DNA from: Zhongshania aquimaris
GTDB taxonomy: Bacteria; Pseudomonadota; Gammaproteobacteria; Pseudomonadales; Spongiibacteraceae
Length of the DNA stretch: 64,000 nt
NCBI RefSeq assembly: GCF_019312595.1
Contig: NZ_JAHWDQ010000001.1
Coordinates: 186,001-250,000 of the forward strand
Direction: 5' to 3'
In this document: piece by piece, positions 30,596-42,287 of the stretch
Position numbering within the stretch: the stretch's first letter is position 1
Layout of the letters: the number at the start of each line of letters is the position of its first letter
The notes under the pieces: generated by a model
What the model saw: only the letters and a program-made list of their open reading frames with translations
Databases searched by the model: none
What the model was told of the DNA's origin: nothing
Program-made: the position numbers and the translations under genes

Positions 30596-31492
30596 ATGGA
30601 TACCGACTCTTTAAAAGCTTTTCTCGCCGTTGCCGAGCAGCAGTCATTTTCACTTGCCGCAGAACAGCTATACATCACCCAACCCGCGGTGAGTAAACGC
30701 ATTGCCGCCTTGGAATCTCAGCTGAACTGCAAATTATTTGACCGCATTGGTCGCAAGGTGCACCTGACCGAAGCCGGCCAAGCACTGCTTCCGCAAAGCC
30801 GGCGGATATTGCAAGACATCAAAGAAGCCGTTCGGAGTATTCATGATCTGCGCGGCCAAGTTAGCGGCCGCTTGTCGATGGGAATAAGTCATCATATTGG
30901 TCTTCACCGCCTACCCCCGATACTGCGAAAATACAGCCAGCTATACCCGGCGGTTAAACTCGATATCGACTTTATGGATTCGGAGCAGGCACATCAGCTT
31001 ATTTTGCACGGCGAAATGGATTTAGCCGTCATCACACTGTCACCTACCGGTGAACAGCAATTGCAATCTATGCCGGTGTGGGAAGATCCACTGGCGGTCA
31101 CCGTTGCGCATAACCACCCCTTAGCACAGCACAGCAGCGTTAATGCCGAAATGCTTAGTCAGCACACAGCCCTTCCACCTGGTCTAAATACCTACACCGG
31201 GCAAATCATCAAGGATTTGTTTGATCAGCGCGGACTCAATATGAATATTGGTATGTCGACCAACTACCTTGAAACCATTAAGGTCATGGTTAGTATTGGA
31301 CTAGGCTGGAGCATTTTACCGTTAACGCTTTTGGACGACAGCGTGGTTGCGCTGAACTGGGAAGGACAAACCCTGAGTAGAACACTCGGCTGCGTTCATC
31401 ACCGCAACCGCAGCCTCTCCAATGCGGCAGAAGCCTTTATCGATTTATTAAGTGCCGCCAGCGACAAAAATAAGATGGGGAGTAAATCTTAA
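30596..31492 (+). CDS. LysR-family regulator divergent from leuC
   Basis: 298 residues. An N-terminal winged HTH spans about 1-60 (DTDSLKAFLAVAEQQSFSLA, then ITQPAVSKRIAALESQL), followed by a periplasmic-binding-protein-like effector domain (about 90-290). P. aeruginosa also has a LysR gene divergent from leuC, so this is probably the conserved local regulator, with a leucine-pathway intermediate as plausible effector (inference). Its 3' end overlaps the convergent nucleotidyltransferase gene by 4 bp. Confidence 0.93.
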   Translation: MDTDSLKAFLAVAEQQSFSLAAEQLYITQPAVSKRIAALESQLNCKLFDRIGRKVHLTEAGQALLPQSRRILQDIKEAVRSIHDLRGQVSGRLSMGISHHIGLHRLPPILRKYSQLYPAVKLDIDFMDSEQAHQLILHGEMDLAVITLSPTGEQQLQSMPVWEDPLAVTVAHNHPLAQHSSVNAEMLSQHTALPPGLNTYTGQIIKDLFDQRGLNMNIGMSTNYLETIKVMVSIGLGWSILPLTLLDDSVVALNWEGQTLSRTLGCVHHRNRSLSNAAEAFIDLLSAASDKNKMGSKS

Positions 31493-32100
31493 CGCAGCAC
31501 CGGGCGAAGCTTTAATAGCAAAGCAGACATCTGCTCTGGGGTATCAGCATCGAGACAAATGCCCTCGTCATTCAACTCAATAATATCAACAAATTCGCTC
31601 CGTGCTGACGCAATAACACTACGTCCGCCTTCATCGCCACTCAACTTACTCAAAGCCGGCCAATATTCCCGCCCGAAAGCAATCGGATGACCACGCTTAG
31701 CCTCAAAAGTAGGAATGACGATACGCTGTACGGCCGTACGCTCGGCAACTCGGCGTAGTGATTCTACCCGCAGCAGGGGCAAATCCGCCGGCATAATCAA
31801 AAGCGCCTCTGCGTCAGAACGCTCCGCAAAAATGCCAACAGCATCGGCAATGCTCGCACCCATCCCGACACCGGCATTCGGCGCAAAAATACAGGGCGCA
31901 TCTATCTGCGCCGAAACATCATCCGCGGGATCAAGCACCACATACACGTCCAATCCCGCTTTTCGCCCGCGACGCACTAACGCGTTAATTAACTCACCGC
32001 CATGAGGCAATGCGGTAAAACGTTTGTCCTCGCTGCCAAACCGCCTACTTTTACCGGCGGCTAATATCAGTAACGGTAAAGCTAGGGTTTGCTCAGCCAC
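31489..32100 (-). CDS. MobA/MocA-like nucleotidyltransferase
   Basis: 203 residues. The NTP-binding start LILAAGKSRRFG, IMPADLPLL (metal-binding Asp) and GHPIAFGREYWPAL are of the MocA/MobA family, which attaches CMP or GMP to molybdopterin. It starts with a GTG that overlaps the XdhC-like gene by 8 bp, so the two act together. By analogy it makes molybdopterin cytosine dinucleotide for a xanthine dehydrogenase/CO dehydrogenase-type enzyme. No such enzyme is in the window. Confidence 0.82.
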   Translation of the reverse strand: MAEQTLALPLLILAAGKSRRFGSEDKRFTALPHGGELINALVRRGRKAGLDVYVVLDPADDVSAQIDAPCIFAPNAGVGMGASIADAVGIFAERSDAEALLIMPADLPLLRVESLRRVAERTAVQRIVIPTFEAKRGHPIAFGREYWPALSKLSGDEGGRSVIASARSEFVDIIELNDEGICLDADTPEQMSALLLKLRPVLR

Positions 32101-33064
32101 CGCGAACCACCTTCATGGACGAGGAACGCAGCTGAGTTAACTGCGCCATAATTGCCAATGCAATTTCCATCGCCGACTTGCTGCCAATCGCCAAACCCAC
32201 TGGCGCGTAAAGGCGATCAATTTGTTCGTCGCTAATATCTAATTGTTTGAGACGTTCGCGGCGCTTCGCCGACGTCCTGACAGAGCCCAAAGCACCCACA
32301 TAAAACAGCGGTTCTATCAGCGCTTGCATCAACGCCATGTCATCGATCCTAGGATCGTGGGTTAAGGTAATCACGGCGGTATACGGGTCAGCAAATTCAC
32401 TGACCGCCTCATCGGGCATAAAGGCACTTAACTCAGCACCGACGACAGTCCACTGCTCACGCCTATCCTCGCGGGGATCACACACAATCACGCGGTAATC
32501 CATGGCCAAGGCAATTTCAGATATACACCGCGCCAGCTCGTTTGCGCCGATTAACAGTAAACGATATCGCGGGCCGAAATCTTGAACCAAGGTTTCGTCG
32601 ACAATTGCCAGCGGCTCGGCGCTGATCACGGTTTCTAACTGCCACTGACCAGTTATTAAGTTCACCCGCCTGCGCATTGCACGCCGACTGCCAATAGCGT
32701 CACTCAGATTCGTGAGCATGTTACAAAAATCGATAGACGCAGACATAGGCTCCACTAAAATCTGCATACGACCACCGCACGGTAAGCCAAAACGTTCATT
32801 CTCTTCAGGACTGACACCGTACTCGTATATCTCCGGCCGATCGCTAGCCAAAGCGCCACGCTGCAGTTTCTCCAGCAGCTCATCCTCTATACAGCCGCCT
32901 GACAACGATCCAAAGACCTGCCCCTGAGCATCCATAAACAGTAAAGAGCCCAGGGGGCGCGGCGAAGCGCCAAAGGTTTTAACGACGGTGCACAACCAGC
33001 CGCTATCACCCTTCGCTAATATTTCAAGTGCTGCGCCAAGGACAATTTGTTCGATGCTCTTCAC
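32093..33064 (-). CDS. XdhC/CoxI-family maturation protein
   Basis: 323 residues. The N-terminal XdhC/CoxI domain has SLSGGCIEDELLEKL (the conserved Gly-Gly-Cys-hydrophobic-Glu motif, Cys near residue 57). The C-terminal half is a Rossmann domain (LLLIGANELARCISEIAL, about 170). XdhC inserts the sulfurated molybdenum cofactor into xanthine dehydrogenase-like enzymes. It overlaps the MocA-like gene downstream. A terminator of the neighbouring receptor gene lies just upstream, so it has its own promoter. Confidence 0.88.
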   Translation of the reverse strand: MKSIEQIVLGAALEILAKGDSGWLCTVVKTFGASPRPLGSLLFMDAQGQVFGSLSGGCIEDELLEKLQRGALASDRPEIYEYGVSPEENERFGLPCGGRMQILVEPMSASIDFCNMLTNLSDAIGSRRAMRRRVNLITGQWQLETVISAEPLAIVDETLVQDFGPRYRLLLIGANELARCISEIALAMDYRVIVCDPREDRREQWTVVGAELSAFMPDEAVSEFADPYTAVITLTHDPRIDDMALMQALIEPLFYVGALGSVRTSAKRRERLKQLDISDEQIDRLYAPVGLAIGSKSAMEIALAIMAQLTQLRSSSMKVVRGG

Positions 33065-33096
33065 AGTGTTATTTCTCTATTAAATAAAACCAAAAG

Positions 33097-33124
33097 ACAA
33101 AAAAAACGCCGCTTGCGCGGCGTT
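33097..33124 (-). terminator. Rho-independent terminator of the first TonB receptor gene
   Basis: AACGCCGC-TTGC-GCGGCGTT, a perfect 8-bp stem at 33105-33124, followed on the minus strand by an 8-T tract. It lies 24 bp beyond the stop of the receptor at 33149 and isolates it from the XdhC-like gene. Confidence 0.92.
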
Positions 33125-33148
33125 ATTAAATTACCCTAAAGGGCAATC

Positions 33149-35638
33149 TTAATACCAGCGATATGTTACTTGTAGAGCCGTAGTTCTTGGCGGATCAATA
33201 AAACCATAGTGACCGATCGAGCCAAAAGTACTGTTAGATAAAGGCGTGTCATTTGAATAAGAAATGGTGGTTTCATCCGTCAAATTCTTAACCAAAATCG
33301 CGGCATCCCAACCAGCAGCAACATCAGCTAAAGAGAGGCGCAAATTAGCTTTAATGTAAGCATCCTGTTCTTGGCTTGGGTCTAAGTTTTGTGAAGAGTT
33401 ATAAGCGCCGGTAAACACAAAGTCGGCACCGCCACGGAACTCAATATCCTTAGTTACCATGGTGGTGTAAACAAATGTTAGGTTACCCGAGTAATCGGCG
33501 ACATACTGATTGGTTTTTCCTTTGTAGTCACAGAAAGGATTGCCATTAACCACAAAGTCCACTGGCTGGCCCTGGTAACACTGGCCATTAGCGAACTCTG
33601 TAAACTCAAAGTCCAAGAAGGCTAATGCGCCGGTCATCATAAGATTCTCGGTCAACGCCATACGACCATCTAGCTCTAAGCCCATTGTGGTCGCTGCACC
33701 GGCGTTACCCACGTTGAAACCCAGCGTCCCATCAAAAATACTTACCTGAAGGTCGTCATATTGGGTATAGAACGCAGCGACGTTGAGCTCTGCTGCACCA
33801 CCTAGCAATGTTGATTTAGCGCCAAGTTCAAAACTGGTCGCCTGCTCATCATCGTATTCAAAGCTACCGTCAATTTCTGGGGCTGCCGGACGCAATTTAC
33901 CGCCACCGGGTGACGCGTTTGAACGCGCATCAAATCCGCCAGATTTATAACCAATACTTGCCGTGGCATACAACATGATATCGTCATTCCAATCATGTTG
34001 AATATTCAGCGATGGGGCCAAATTACCACCCGTGCGCTTGCCACTCAAATCATGACGCTCAGCTGAAAAGTTTTTTGCCACAACCGTATCGACCTCACCA
34101 ATAGCGCGACTTTCACCGGTTGTAAGATCGGTTAGATCAAGACTACGGCTGCCCTCTTTCTCCTCATAAGAATAGCGTAAGCCCAGCGTTGCACGAGTAT
34201 AATCGGTCGCATTCCAAGTGGCTTGAATAAAGCCGGAAATTAACTTGGTATCTGACGAAAAATTACGTGGAGTACCCAAGTTAATTATTTCAGTACCGGC
34301 ATCGCCAATACCAGACACAGGTAAACCGAGTGGACCACCCAATATGTCACCATCAGCAGGAGTCTCGCCACGCGCGCCGCCCTCTAAGACATCAGCACCG
34401 TTCAATAAGATGGGTAAGAGATCACTGTCTACCCGGATACTGTCAAAGAAATCTAACTCGCTTTGCTGATAGAAGGCGCCCGCGATAAATTCAAAGGTCT
34501 CACCTACTGGCGACACCCAGCGGATTTCCTGACTGAACTGAGAGTACTCCTCTTCCGCCGCTACGCTGAAGACTTGCGCACCGGTAAAGTCGCAGTCGCA
34601 CAGCTCAGATGTTTCATAACCTAAAAGACCGGTGATAAAGGTAAATGTGTGGTCGCCCCACGCGTAATCAACATTTAGCGTCGCGTTCTGGGTATCGTTG
34701 TAGCTGAAGTCGCCATTTGAAGATCGCTTGAAATCTTGACGGTTATTAAGTACTGAGGGATCAGAGCTAACCGTGCCTAAAAGCCCACCAGGCCCAACCT
34801 CAAAATTATTGAGGACTTGAGCATAGGTCCTACCTTCGAATGTCGAATCCGTAGAGGGGTTATCGTTGATAATCTCAATCTGACGACCGTTGACATCAAA
34901 CTGACCAACTTCAAGCTTCAAAGCGGCAGTCAAATTCGCGGTGGCATCCCATTCAAAAATAGCGCGTATGGTTTGTTCGTCACGCTCTGGCTCATCGCGA
35001 TTAAGCGTGAGGTTTTCAATATAGCCGTCAGTTAATCGCTTGCGAATCGCGAGACGAGCACCAACGGTATCAGTCAAGGCACCAGACAAAACCAAATCCA
35101 GTATCTGCTCATTGGTTTCTTCTTCATAAGTACCTGATACCATGCCCTCAAACTCTTGACCTGGCCGAGCAGAGATAAGGCTTAACGCACCTGCAATACT
35201 GTTTTTTCCGAACAAAATGTTCTGCGGACCACGCAACACTTCGACTCGCGCTAAGTCGAGGAACGGTGCCCGTGACAACTGGGCACGACCGTAGCTAACA
35301 CCATCAAAATACATACCCACTGACTGCTCAAAGCCTGGGTTAATCCCGGAACCGATACCGCGGATATAAATATTGGTACCGATGCCGGTTTCAGACATCG
35401 TCAAATTAGGCACATAGGCCTGCAAATCTTCTACTTTACCAATGCCGGCTTCCATCATTTTCTCGCCGGATACAGCATTTACAGAAACGGGGACGTCTTG
35501 CAGACTTTCCGCCCTAATGGTGGCAGTAACAATCACCTCTTCGAGAACAGGAGCCGCCACGGAATAGGACGAACATAATAAAATAGCGCTTGCTAGGGTA
35601 GAACGACGGAAAACAGATACAGGACTTATTAAGGTCAT
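33149..35638 (-). CDS. TonB-dependent receptor, copy 1
   Basis: Outer-membrane active transporter of 829 residues. Signal peptide about 1-29 (cleavage after YSVAA), TonB-box-like EEVIVTA immediately after it, plug domain about 45-160 (ESLQDVPVSVNA, IYIRGIGSGINPGFEQSVGM, RVEVLRGPQNILFGKNSIAG), then a 22-strand type barrel ending in an aromatic residue (YRWY) as outer-membrane proteins do. Strong GGAGG ribosome-binding site. It is a close paralogue of the next gene; the loops differ most around residues 250-300 and 380-450. Substrate unknown; no siderophore, vitamin or polysaccharide genes lie beside it. Confidence 0.93.
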   Translation of the reverse strand: MTLISPVSVFRRSTLASAILLCSSYSVAAPVLEEVIVTATIRAESLQDVPVSVNAVSGEKMMEAGIGKVEDLQAYVPNLTMSETGIGTNIYIRGIGSGINPGFEQSVGMYFDGVSYGRAQLSRAPFLDLARVEVLRGPQNILFGKNSIAGALSLISARPGQEFEGMVSGTYEEETNEQILDLVLSGALTDTVGARLAIRKRLTDGYIENLTLNRDEPERDEQTIRAIFEWDATANLTAALKLEVGQFDVNGRQIEIINDNPSTDSTFEGRTYAQVLNNFEVGPGGLLGTVSSDPSVLNNRQDFKRSSNGDFSYNDTQNATLNVDYAWGDHTFTFITGLLGYETSELCDCDFTGAQVFSVAAEEEYSQFSQEIRWVSPVGETFEFIAGAFYQQSELDFFDSIRVDSDLLPILLNGADVLEGGARGETPADGDILGGPLGLPVSGIGDAGTEIINLGTPRNFSSDTKLISGFIQATWNATDYTRATLGLRYSYEEKEGSRSLDLTDLTTGESRAIGEVDTVVAKNFSAERHDLSGKRTGGNLAPSLNIQHDWNDDIMLYATASIGYKSGGFDARSNASPGGGKLRPAAPEIDGSFEYDDEQATSFELGAKSTLLGGAAELNVAAFYTQYDDLQVSIFDGTLGFNVGNAGAATTMGLELDGRMALTENLMMTGALAFLDFEFTEFANGQCYQGQPVDFVVNGNPFCDYKGKTNQYVADYSGNLTFVYTTMVTKDIEFRGGADFVFTGAYNSSQNLDPSQEQDAYIKANLRLSLADVAAGWDAAILVKNLTDETTISYSNDTPLSNSTFGSIGHYGFIDPPRTTALQVTYRWY

Positions 35639-35843
35639 GAGACCTCCAGGTGCGATAGTTTTATATTTATAGTGCCGCCAAATACATCACGTGTTATTGA
35701 CGACCTAAACTCAAGGTAGCTCATATTATACATATACGCCAAAATGTGTGCATTGAAAACATATCTTAATATCGAAAATAGTTCAATGACTTAGCATTGA
35801 TCTCATCCATATCAAGTATAAAAAGTCTTAGCCGAAATGCAAA

Positions 35844-35870
35844 AAAGCGCGACCGTTAAGATCGCGCTTT
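35844..35870 (-). terminator. Rho-independent terminator of the second TonB receptor gene
   Basis: AAAGCGCGA, a 9-nt loop, then TCGCGCTTT: a perfect 9-bp stem followed by a T run on the minus strand, 40 bp past the receptor stop. The 205 bp between it and the downstream receptor start are AT-rich and should hold that gene's own promoter. Confidence 0.88.
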
Positions 35871-35909
35871 CTCGTTAAGCCTTCCTATAATTAGTTTATG
35901 AAAACCAGC

Positions 35910-38330
35910 TTACCAGCGATAAGCCACCTGCACAGCAACACTGCGAGGACGCTCAATAAAGGCGTAATGGCCAATGCTACCGAAGCTGCTATTAGCTAAA
36001 GGTACGTCATTCGAATAAGAAACAACGTCTTCATCAGTTAAGTTTTTACCTACGATTGCCACTTCCCAGCCCGATTTCACATCGGCCACAGCCAAACGCA
36101 TATTTACTTCAACATAGCCATCTTGTTCCTGGCTAGGATCAAGGTTTTGCGACGAGTTGTAGTCATCGGTAAAGGTAAAGTCGGTTGCTGCACGAAACTC
36201 CATGGCGTCACCGAACTCCTGGGTGTAAACAAAGCCCACATTGCCGGAGTAGTCAGCTACGTACTGGTTTGTTTTACCTTTGTAGTCACAGAAATTAGCG
36301 GTCGGCGTGACTTGATCAGGTGTTTGCCCCTGATAACACTGGCCTTTTTCAAAGTCAGTAAACTCAAAGTCTAGAAACGCTAATGCCGCTGTCATTAACA
36401 AATTATCCGTTAATGCAAAACGACCGTCCAACTCGATACCTTTGGTTTCAGCTGCACCGGCATTACCTACGTTGAAACCAAGAGTACCGTCAAAAATACT
36501 CACTTGTAGGTCATCGTATTTGGTGAAGAAAGCCGCTACATTTAACTCACCTCGACCATCCAAGAAACTGGTCTTAGCACCCACTTCAAAGCTGGTCGCC
36601 TTTTCTTCATCGTACTCAAAAGAGCCATCAATTGTACCGCCTGGGGAGGCATTGGAACGGGCGTCAAAACCACCAGATTTATTACCCACGCTGACAGTCG
36701 CATAAGCCATTACGTCGTCATTGACGTCAAACTGAACATTCAGAGACGGTGCTAAATTTCCGCCTTTTTGCGTACCCTCAAGATCATGTCTCTCAACTTT
36801 GAATACCGCCGCTAAGAGAAAATCAATGCCAGTAAAGGTGGTTCCATCCAACGGATTCGAAACACCATTTAAATCAGCAGAGTCCAAGTTTCGCGTCCCC
36901 TCCTTCTCTTCGTACGAGTACCGCAAACCCAATGTCGCTCGCAAGCGATCACTCGCATTCCAAGTAGTCTGCCAAAATACTGAGTACAATTCTGCGTCGC
37001 TCGTAAAATAACGCGGAGTTGTCGTGTTGGAAATTGCAGCACTCGCCGCAGCTGCAGCCCCAGCCGCTTGCGCTGGCGATAGTCCCGCAGCAAGTGCCGC
37101 CGAGTTAATTCGGGAACCTACCGCCCCTGGAATTATTCCACTGTCTATTACTATGGAATCAAAGAAATCGAGCTCACTCTTTTGAAAGTAAGCACCACCA
37201 ATGTGTTCAAAGGTACCACCAGCAGCAGAGACCCAACGAATTTCTTGGCTGTATTGATCGTATTCTTCTTCAAATGGCACACTGAACACCGGCGCGCCGG
37301 TAAAATCACAGTCGCAAAGCTCATCAAACTCGTAGTGCAAAATGCCAGTAATGAACGTTAAGGTACTTTCGCCCAGCGCGTAATCAACATTTAAAGTTAC
37401 ATTGCGGGTTCGGTTATTACTGTAATCGCCGTTTGACGTGCGCTTATAATCCTGCGAGGTGTTCAATATCGAGGGATCTGCGCCAAAATTACCCACTAAA
37501 GCTTGGGCATAGGTCGGACGAAACGCAGGGCTACCTAGTGTTGTCGACGGTTGATCATTCACAATCTCAACCTGCCGACCCAACACATCGAACTTGCCTA
37601 ACTCGAACTTCAGCATCGCCGTTAAATCAGGCGTTGCGTCCCAATCCAAAATTGCCCGAATTGTCGATTCATCGCGCTGCGGCTCATCGCGGTTTAATGT
37701 TAAATTCTCGATATACCCGCCAAACTCACGCTTGCGAATGGCAACACGCCCACCCAAGGTGTCGGTGATTGGCCCCGAAATCATAAAATCGACGACTTTT
37801 TCGTCGTGATCTGGCTCATACAAACCGGAGATCATGCCCTCTTGTTCTTGGCCTGGCCGCGCAGAAACCAAACTCAAGGCACCTGCAATACTGTTTTTAC
37901 CATAGAGGATATTCTGCGGCCCCCGCAGTACTTCCACGCGAGCCAAGTCTAAAAATGGTGCCCGCGTTAATTGCGCACGGCTATAAGACACGCCGTCAAA
38001 GTACATACCTACCGACTGCTCAAAGCCGGGGTTAATGCCTGAGCCGATACCACGAATATATATATTGGTACCTATACCGGTCTCAGACATCGACAAATTG
38101 GGGACATAGGCCTGAAGGTCTTCTATTTTATCAATACCCGCTTCCTGCATCTTCTCGCCGGCCATCGCGTTGACCGACACGGGAACATCTTGCAGGCTTT
38201 CGGTTCTCAGCGTAGCCGTAACCAACACCTCTTCTAGTGCCGGCGCAGCATACAAAGCCGGATTTGCACACAAGCCAACTGCCAGCACCATAGGCGCGAC
38301 ACGACGATTTACTATGCGCTTTCTTGTCAT
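35910..38330 (-). CDS. TonB-dependent receptor, copy 2
   Basis: 806 residues, same architecture as copy 1: signal peptide about 1-28 (ends LYAAPALEE), EEVLVTA TonB box, plug with IYIRGIGSGINPGFEQSVGM and RGPQNILYGKNSIAG, then barrel ending RW. Large stretches are identical to copy 1, including SIFDGTLGFNVGNAGA and NQYVADYSGN, while the region around residues 395-430 has a unique Ala-rich insert (AAGLSPAQAAGAAAAA). The tandem pair therefore arose by duplication and has diverged in surface loops, suggesting related but different ligands. GGGAGA precedes the ATG. Confidence 0.93.
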   Translation of the reverse strand: MTRKRIVNRRVAPMVLAVGLCANPALYAAPALEEVLVTATLRTESLQDVPVSVNAMAGEKMQEAGIDKIEDLQAYVPNLSMSETGIGTNIYIRGIGSGINPGFEQSVGMYFDGVSYSRAQLTRAPFLDLARVEVLRGPQNILYGKNSIAGALSLVSARPGQEQEGMISGLYEPDHDEKVVDFMISGPITDTLGGRVAIRKREFGGYIENLTLNRDEPQRDESTIRAILDWDATPDLTAMLKFELGKFDVLGRQVEIVNDQPSTTLGSPAFRPTYAQALVGNFGADPSILNTSQDYKRTSNGDYSNNRTRNVTLNVDYALGESTLTFITGILHYEFDELCDCDFTGAPVFSVPFEEEYDQYSQEIRWVSAAGGTFEHIGGAYFQKSELDFFDSIVIDSGIIPGAVGSRINSAALAAGLSPAQAAGAAAAASAAISNTTTPRYFTSDAELYSVFWQTTWNASDRLRATLGLRYSYEEKEGTRNLDSADLNGVSNPLDGTTFTGIDFLLAAVFKVERHDLEGTQKGGNLAPSLNVQFDVNDDVMAYATVSVGNKSGGFDARSNASPGGTIDGSFEYDEEKATSFEVGAKTSFLDGRGELNVAAFFTKYDDLQVSIFDGTLGFNVGNAGAAETKGIELDGRFALTDNLLMTAALAFLDFEFTDFEKGQCYQGQTPDQVTPTANFCDYKGKTNQYVADYSGNVGFVYTQEFGDAMEFRAATDFTFTDDYNSSQNLDPSQEQDGYVEVNMRLAVADVKSGWEVAIVGKNLTDEDVVSYSNDVPLANSSFGSIGHYAFIERPRSVAVQVAYRW

Positions 38331-38564
38331 TAAAGACTCTCCCGATAAAATTTATTTTAATTATTCGCCCCCGCGGGTCTCGCAACTAACAAGCGGCACA
38401 CCATAGGGGTTGGTAGTGAGTTTAGTCGGTATTTCACAGAAGTAAAATGTGGTTTACCGCTATGCTCGCACATGAATAGTGCCACAAGTGCTACGAATAG
38501 TAGTTCGCTTTAGATCAATGCGAACAATCAGAAGTCACAAAACCTGCTGCAAACCAAATTCGGG

Positions 38565-39038
38565 CTAAAAAACGCCCATACTGAGCCCAGCCGCAAAGGC
38601 AGCGCCCAGCTCCTCAGCCTTGTTAATGTGTTCAGAATTGGGGGCTCCAGTCGTAATTAACGGTTCGCTCACGCAACGCCATGAATAGCCTTTAGCTATG
38701 CGCTCCAAGTGCCGCAAGGCGTTACTGCCATCATTGCCCGTGCAAATCAAAACACCGAAGGGGCGAACAATTTGTCGATCTATGACCGGATAGAATGTGC
38801 GATCAAAGAAATCCTTCATACCGCCAGCAATAACACCGAAATTTTCGGGGAAGATTAGCAGCAAGCCATCACTCCAGGCGATGTCCCTCGTGCCCGCTTC
38901 GGCCGCTCGCAGCAGCCGCACTTCTACTTCCGATTCAGCTTCCCGTGCTGCTCGGCATGCAGCGTAAGCTAAACTTTCATTTCTGCCCGACTGGCTGTGA
39001 TATACAATCAGCAAATGTTTTTGTTTAGTCTCAGACAC
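38565..39038 (-). CDS. Flavodoxin-like NAD(P)H-dependent oxidoreductase
   Basis: Small FMN-binding fold: HLLIVYHSQSGRNESLA (phosphate loop), LLLIFPENFGVIAGGMKDFFDRTF (the second flavin loop, WrbA/flavodoxin type) and LICTGNDGS. Redox role; partner unknown. Start uncertain: the GTG at 39038 begins just before the first beta strand and gives 157 residues; a TTG at 39083 would add 15 residues with no visible function. Neither has a strong ribosome-binding site. It is a single gene, divergent from gloA. Confidence 0.78.
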   Translation of the reverse strand: MSETKQKHLLIVYHSQSGRNESLAYAACRAAREAESEVEVRLLRAAEAGTRDIAWSDGLLLIFPENFGVIAGGMKDFFDRTFYPVIDRQIVRPFGVLICTGNDGSNALRHLERIAKGYSWRCVSEPLITTGAPNSEHINKAEELGAAFAAGLSMGVF

Positions 39039-39174
39039 AAATAGCCGCTCGCTGTTATCAAAAACATGAATTAAAACATTCAATCAAAACCCGCAACTAC
39101 CACCATAGAAGCACAGCCCTGCTCCTATGCAAAGCGCAGCGTAAGATTTTCCCCCAAGGAGTAAAGGCACGATT

Positions 39175-39615
39175 ATGAAATATCTTCACACCATGATTCG
39201 CGTTAAAGACTTAGATGCGTCCATGCATTTTTATTGCGAGCTATTAGGACTGAAAGAAGTAAAACGCTACGACAGCGAAAAAGGCCGTTTCAGCCTGATA
39301 TACCTAGCCGCACCGGATGACTATGACGCGGCAAAAATCAGCCAAACGCCGACTATTGAGCTGACCTATAACTGGGACAGCGAAAATTATGGCGGCGGTC
39401 GAAATTTTGGCCACCTGGCATTTGCCGTAGATGATATTTATGCAAGCTGCCAAAAACTTATGGATGCAGGCATAACAATTAGCAGGCCGCCCCGTGACGG
39501 CCACATGGCTTTTGTGCGCTCTCCGGACTTAATATCCATTGAATTGTTGCAGCGCGGCGACGCCCTTCCACCACAAGAACCCTGGTTGTCGATGGCAAAT
39601 ACCGGGGAATGGTAG
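39175..39615 (+). CDS. gloA: Lactoylglutathione lyase (glyoxalase I)
   Basis: Converts the hemithioacetal of methylglyoxal and glutathione to S-lactoylglutathione. 146 residues, VOC fold. The four metal ligands of GlxI are visible: His5, Glu62, His80 and Glu123, closely matching His5/Glu56/His74/Glu122 of E. coli. AAGGAG lies upstream of the ATG. It is a single plus-strand gene, tail to tail with the lipoprotein gene (12-bp gap). Confidence 0.9.
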   Translation: MKYLHTMIRVKDLDASMHFYCELLGLKEVKRYDSEKGRFSLIYLAAPDDYDAAKISQTPTIELTYNWDSENYGGGRNFGHLAFAVDDIYASCQKLMDAGITISRPPRDGHMAFVRSPDLISIELLQRGDALPPQEPWLSMANTGEW

Positions 39616-39627
39616 TTGGCCACCTGC

Positions 39628-42257
<2,630 letters not shown>

Positions 42258-42287
42258 TCAAAACGCCGTTATTATCATGCACCGCGA

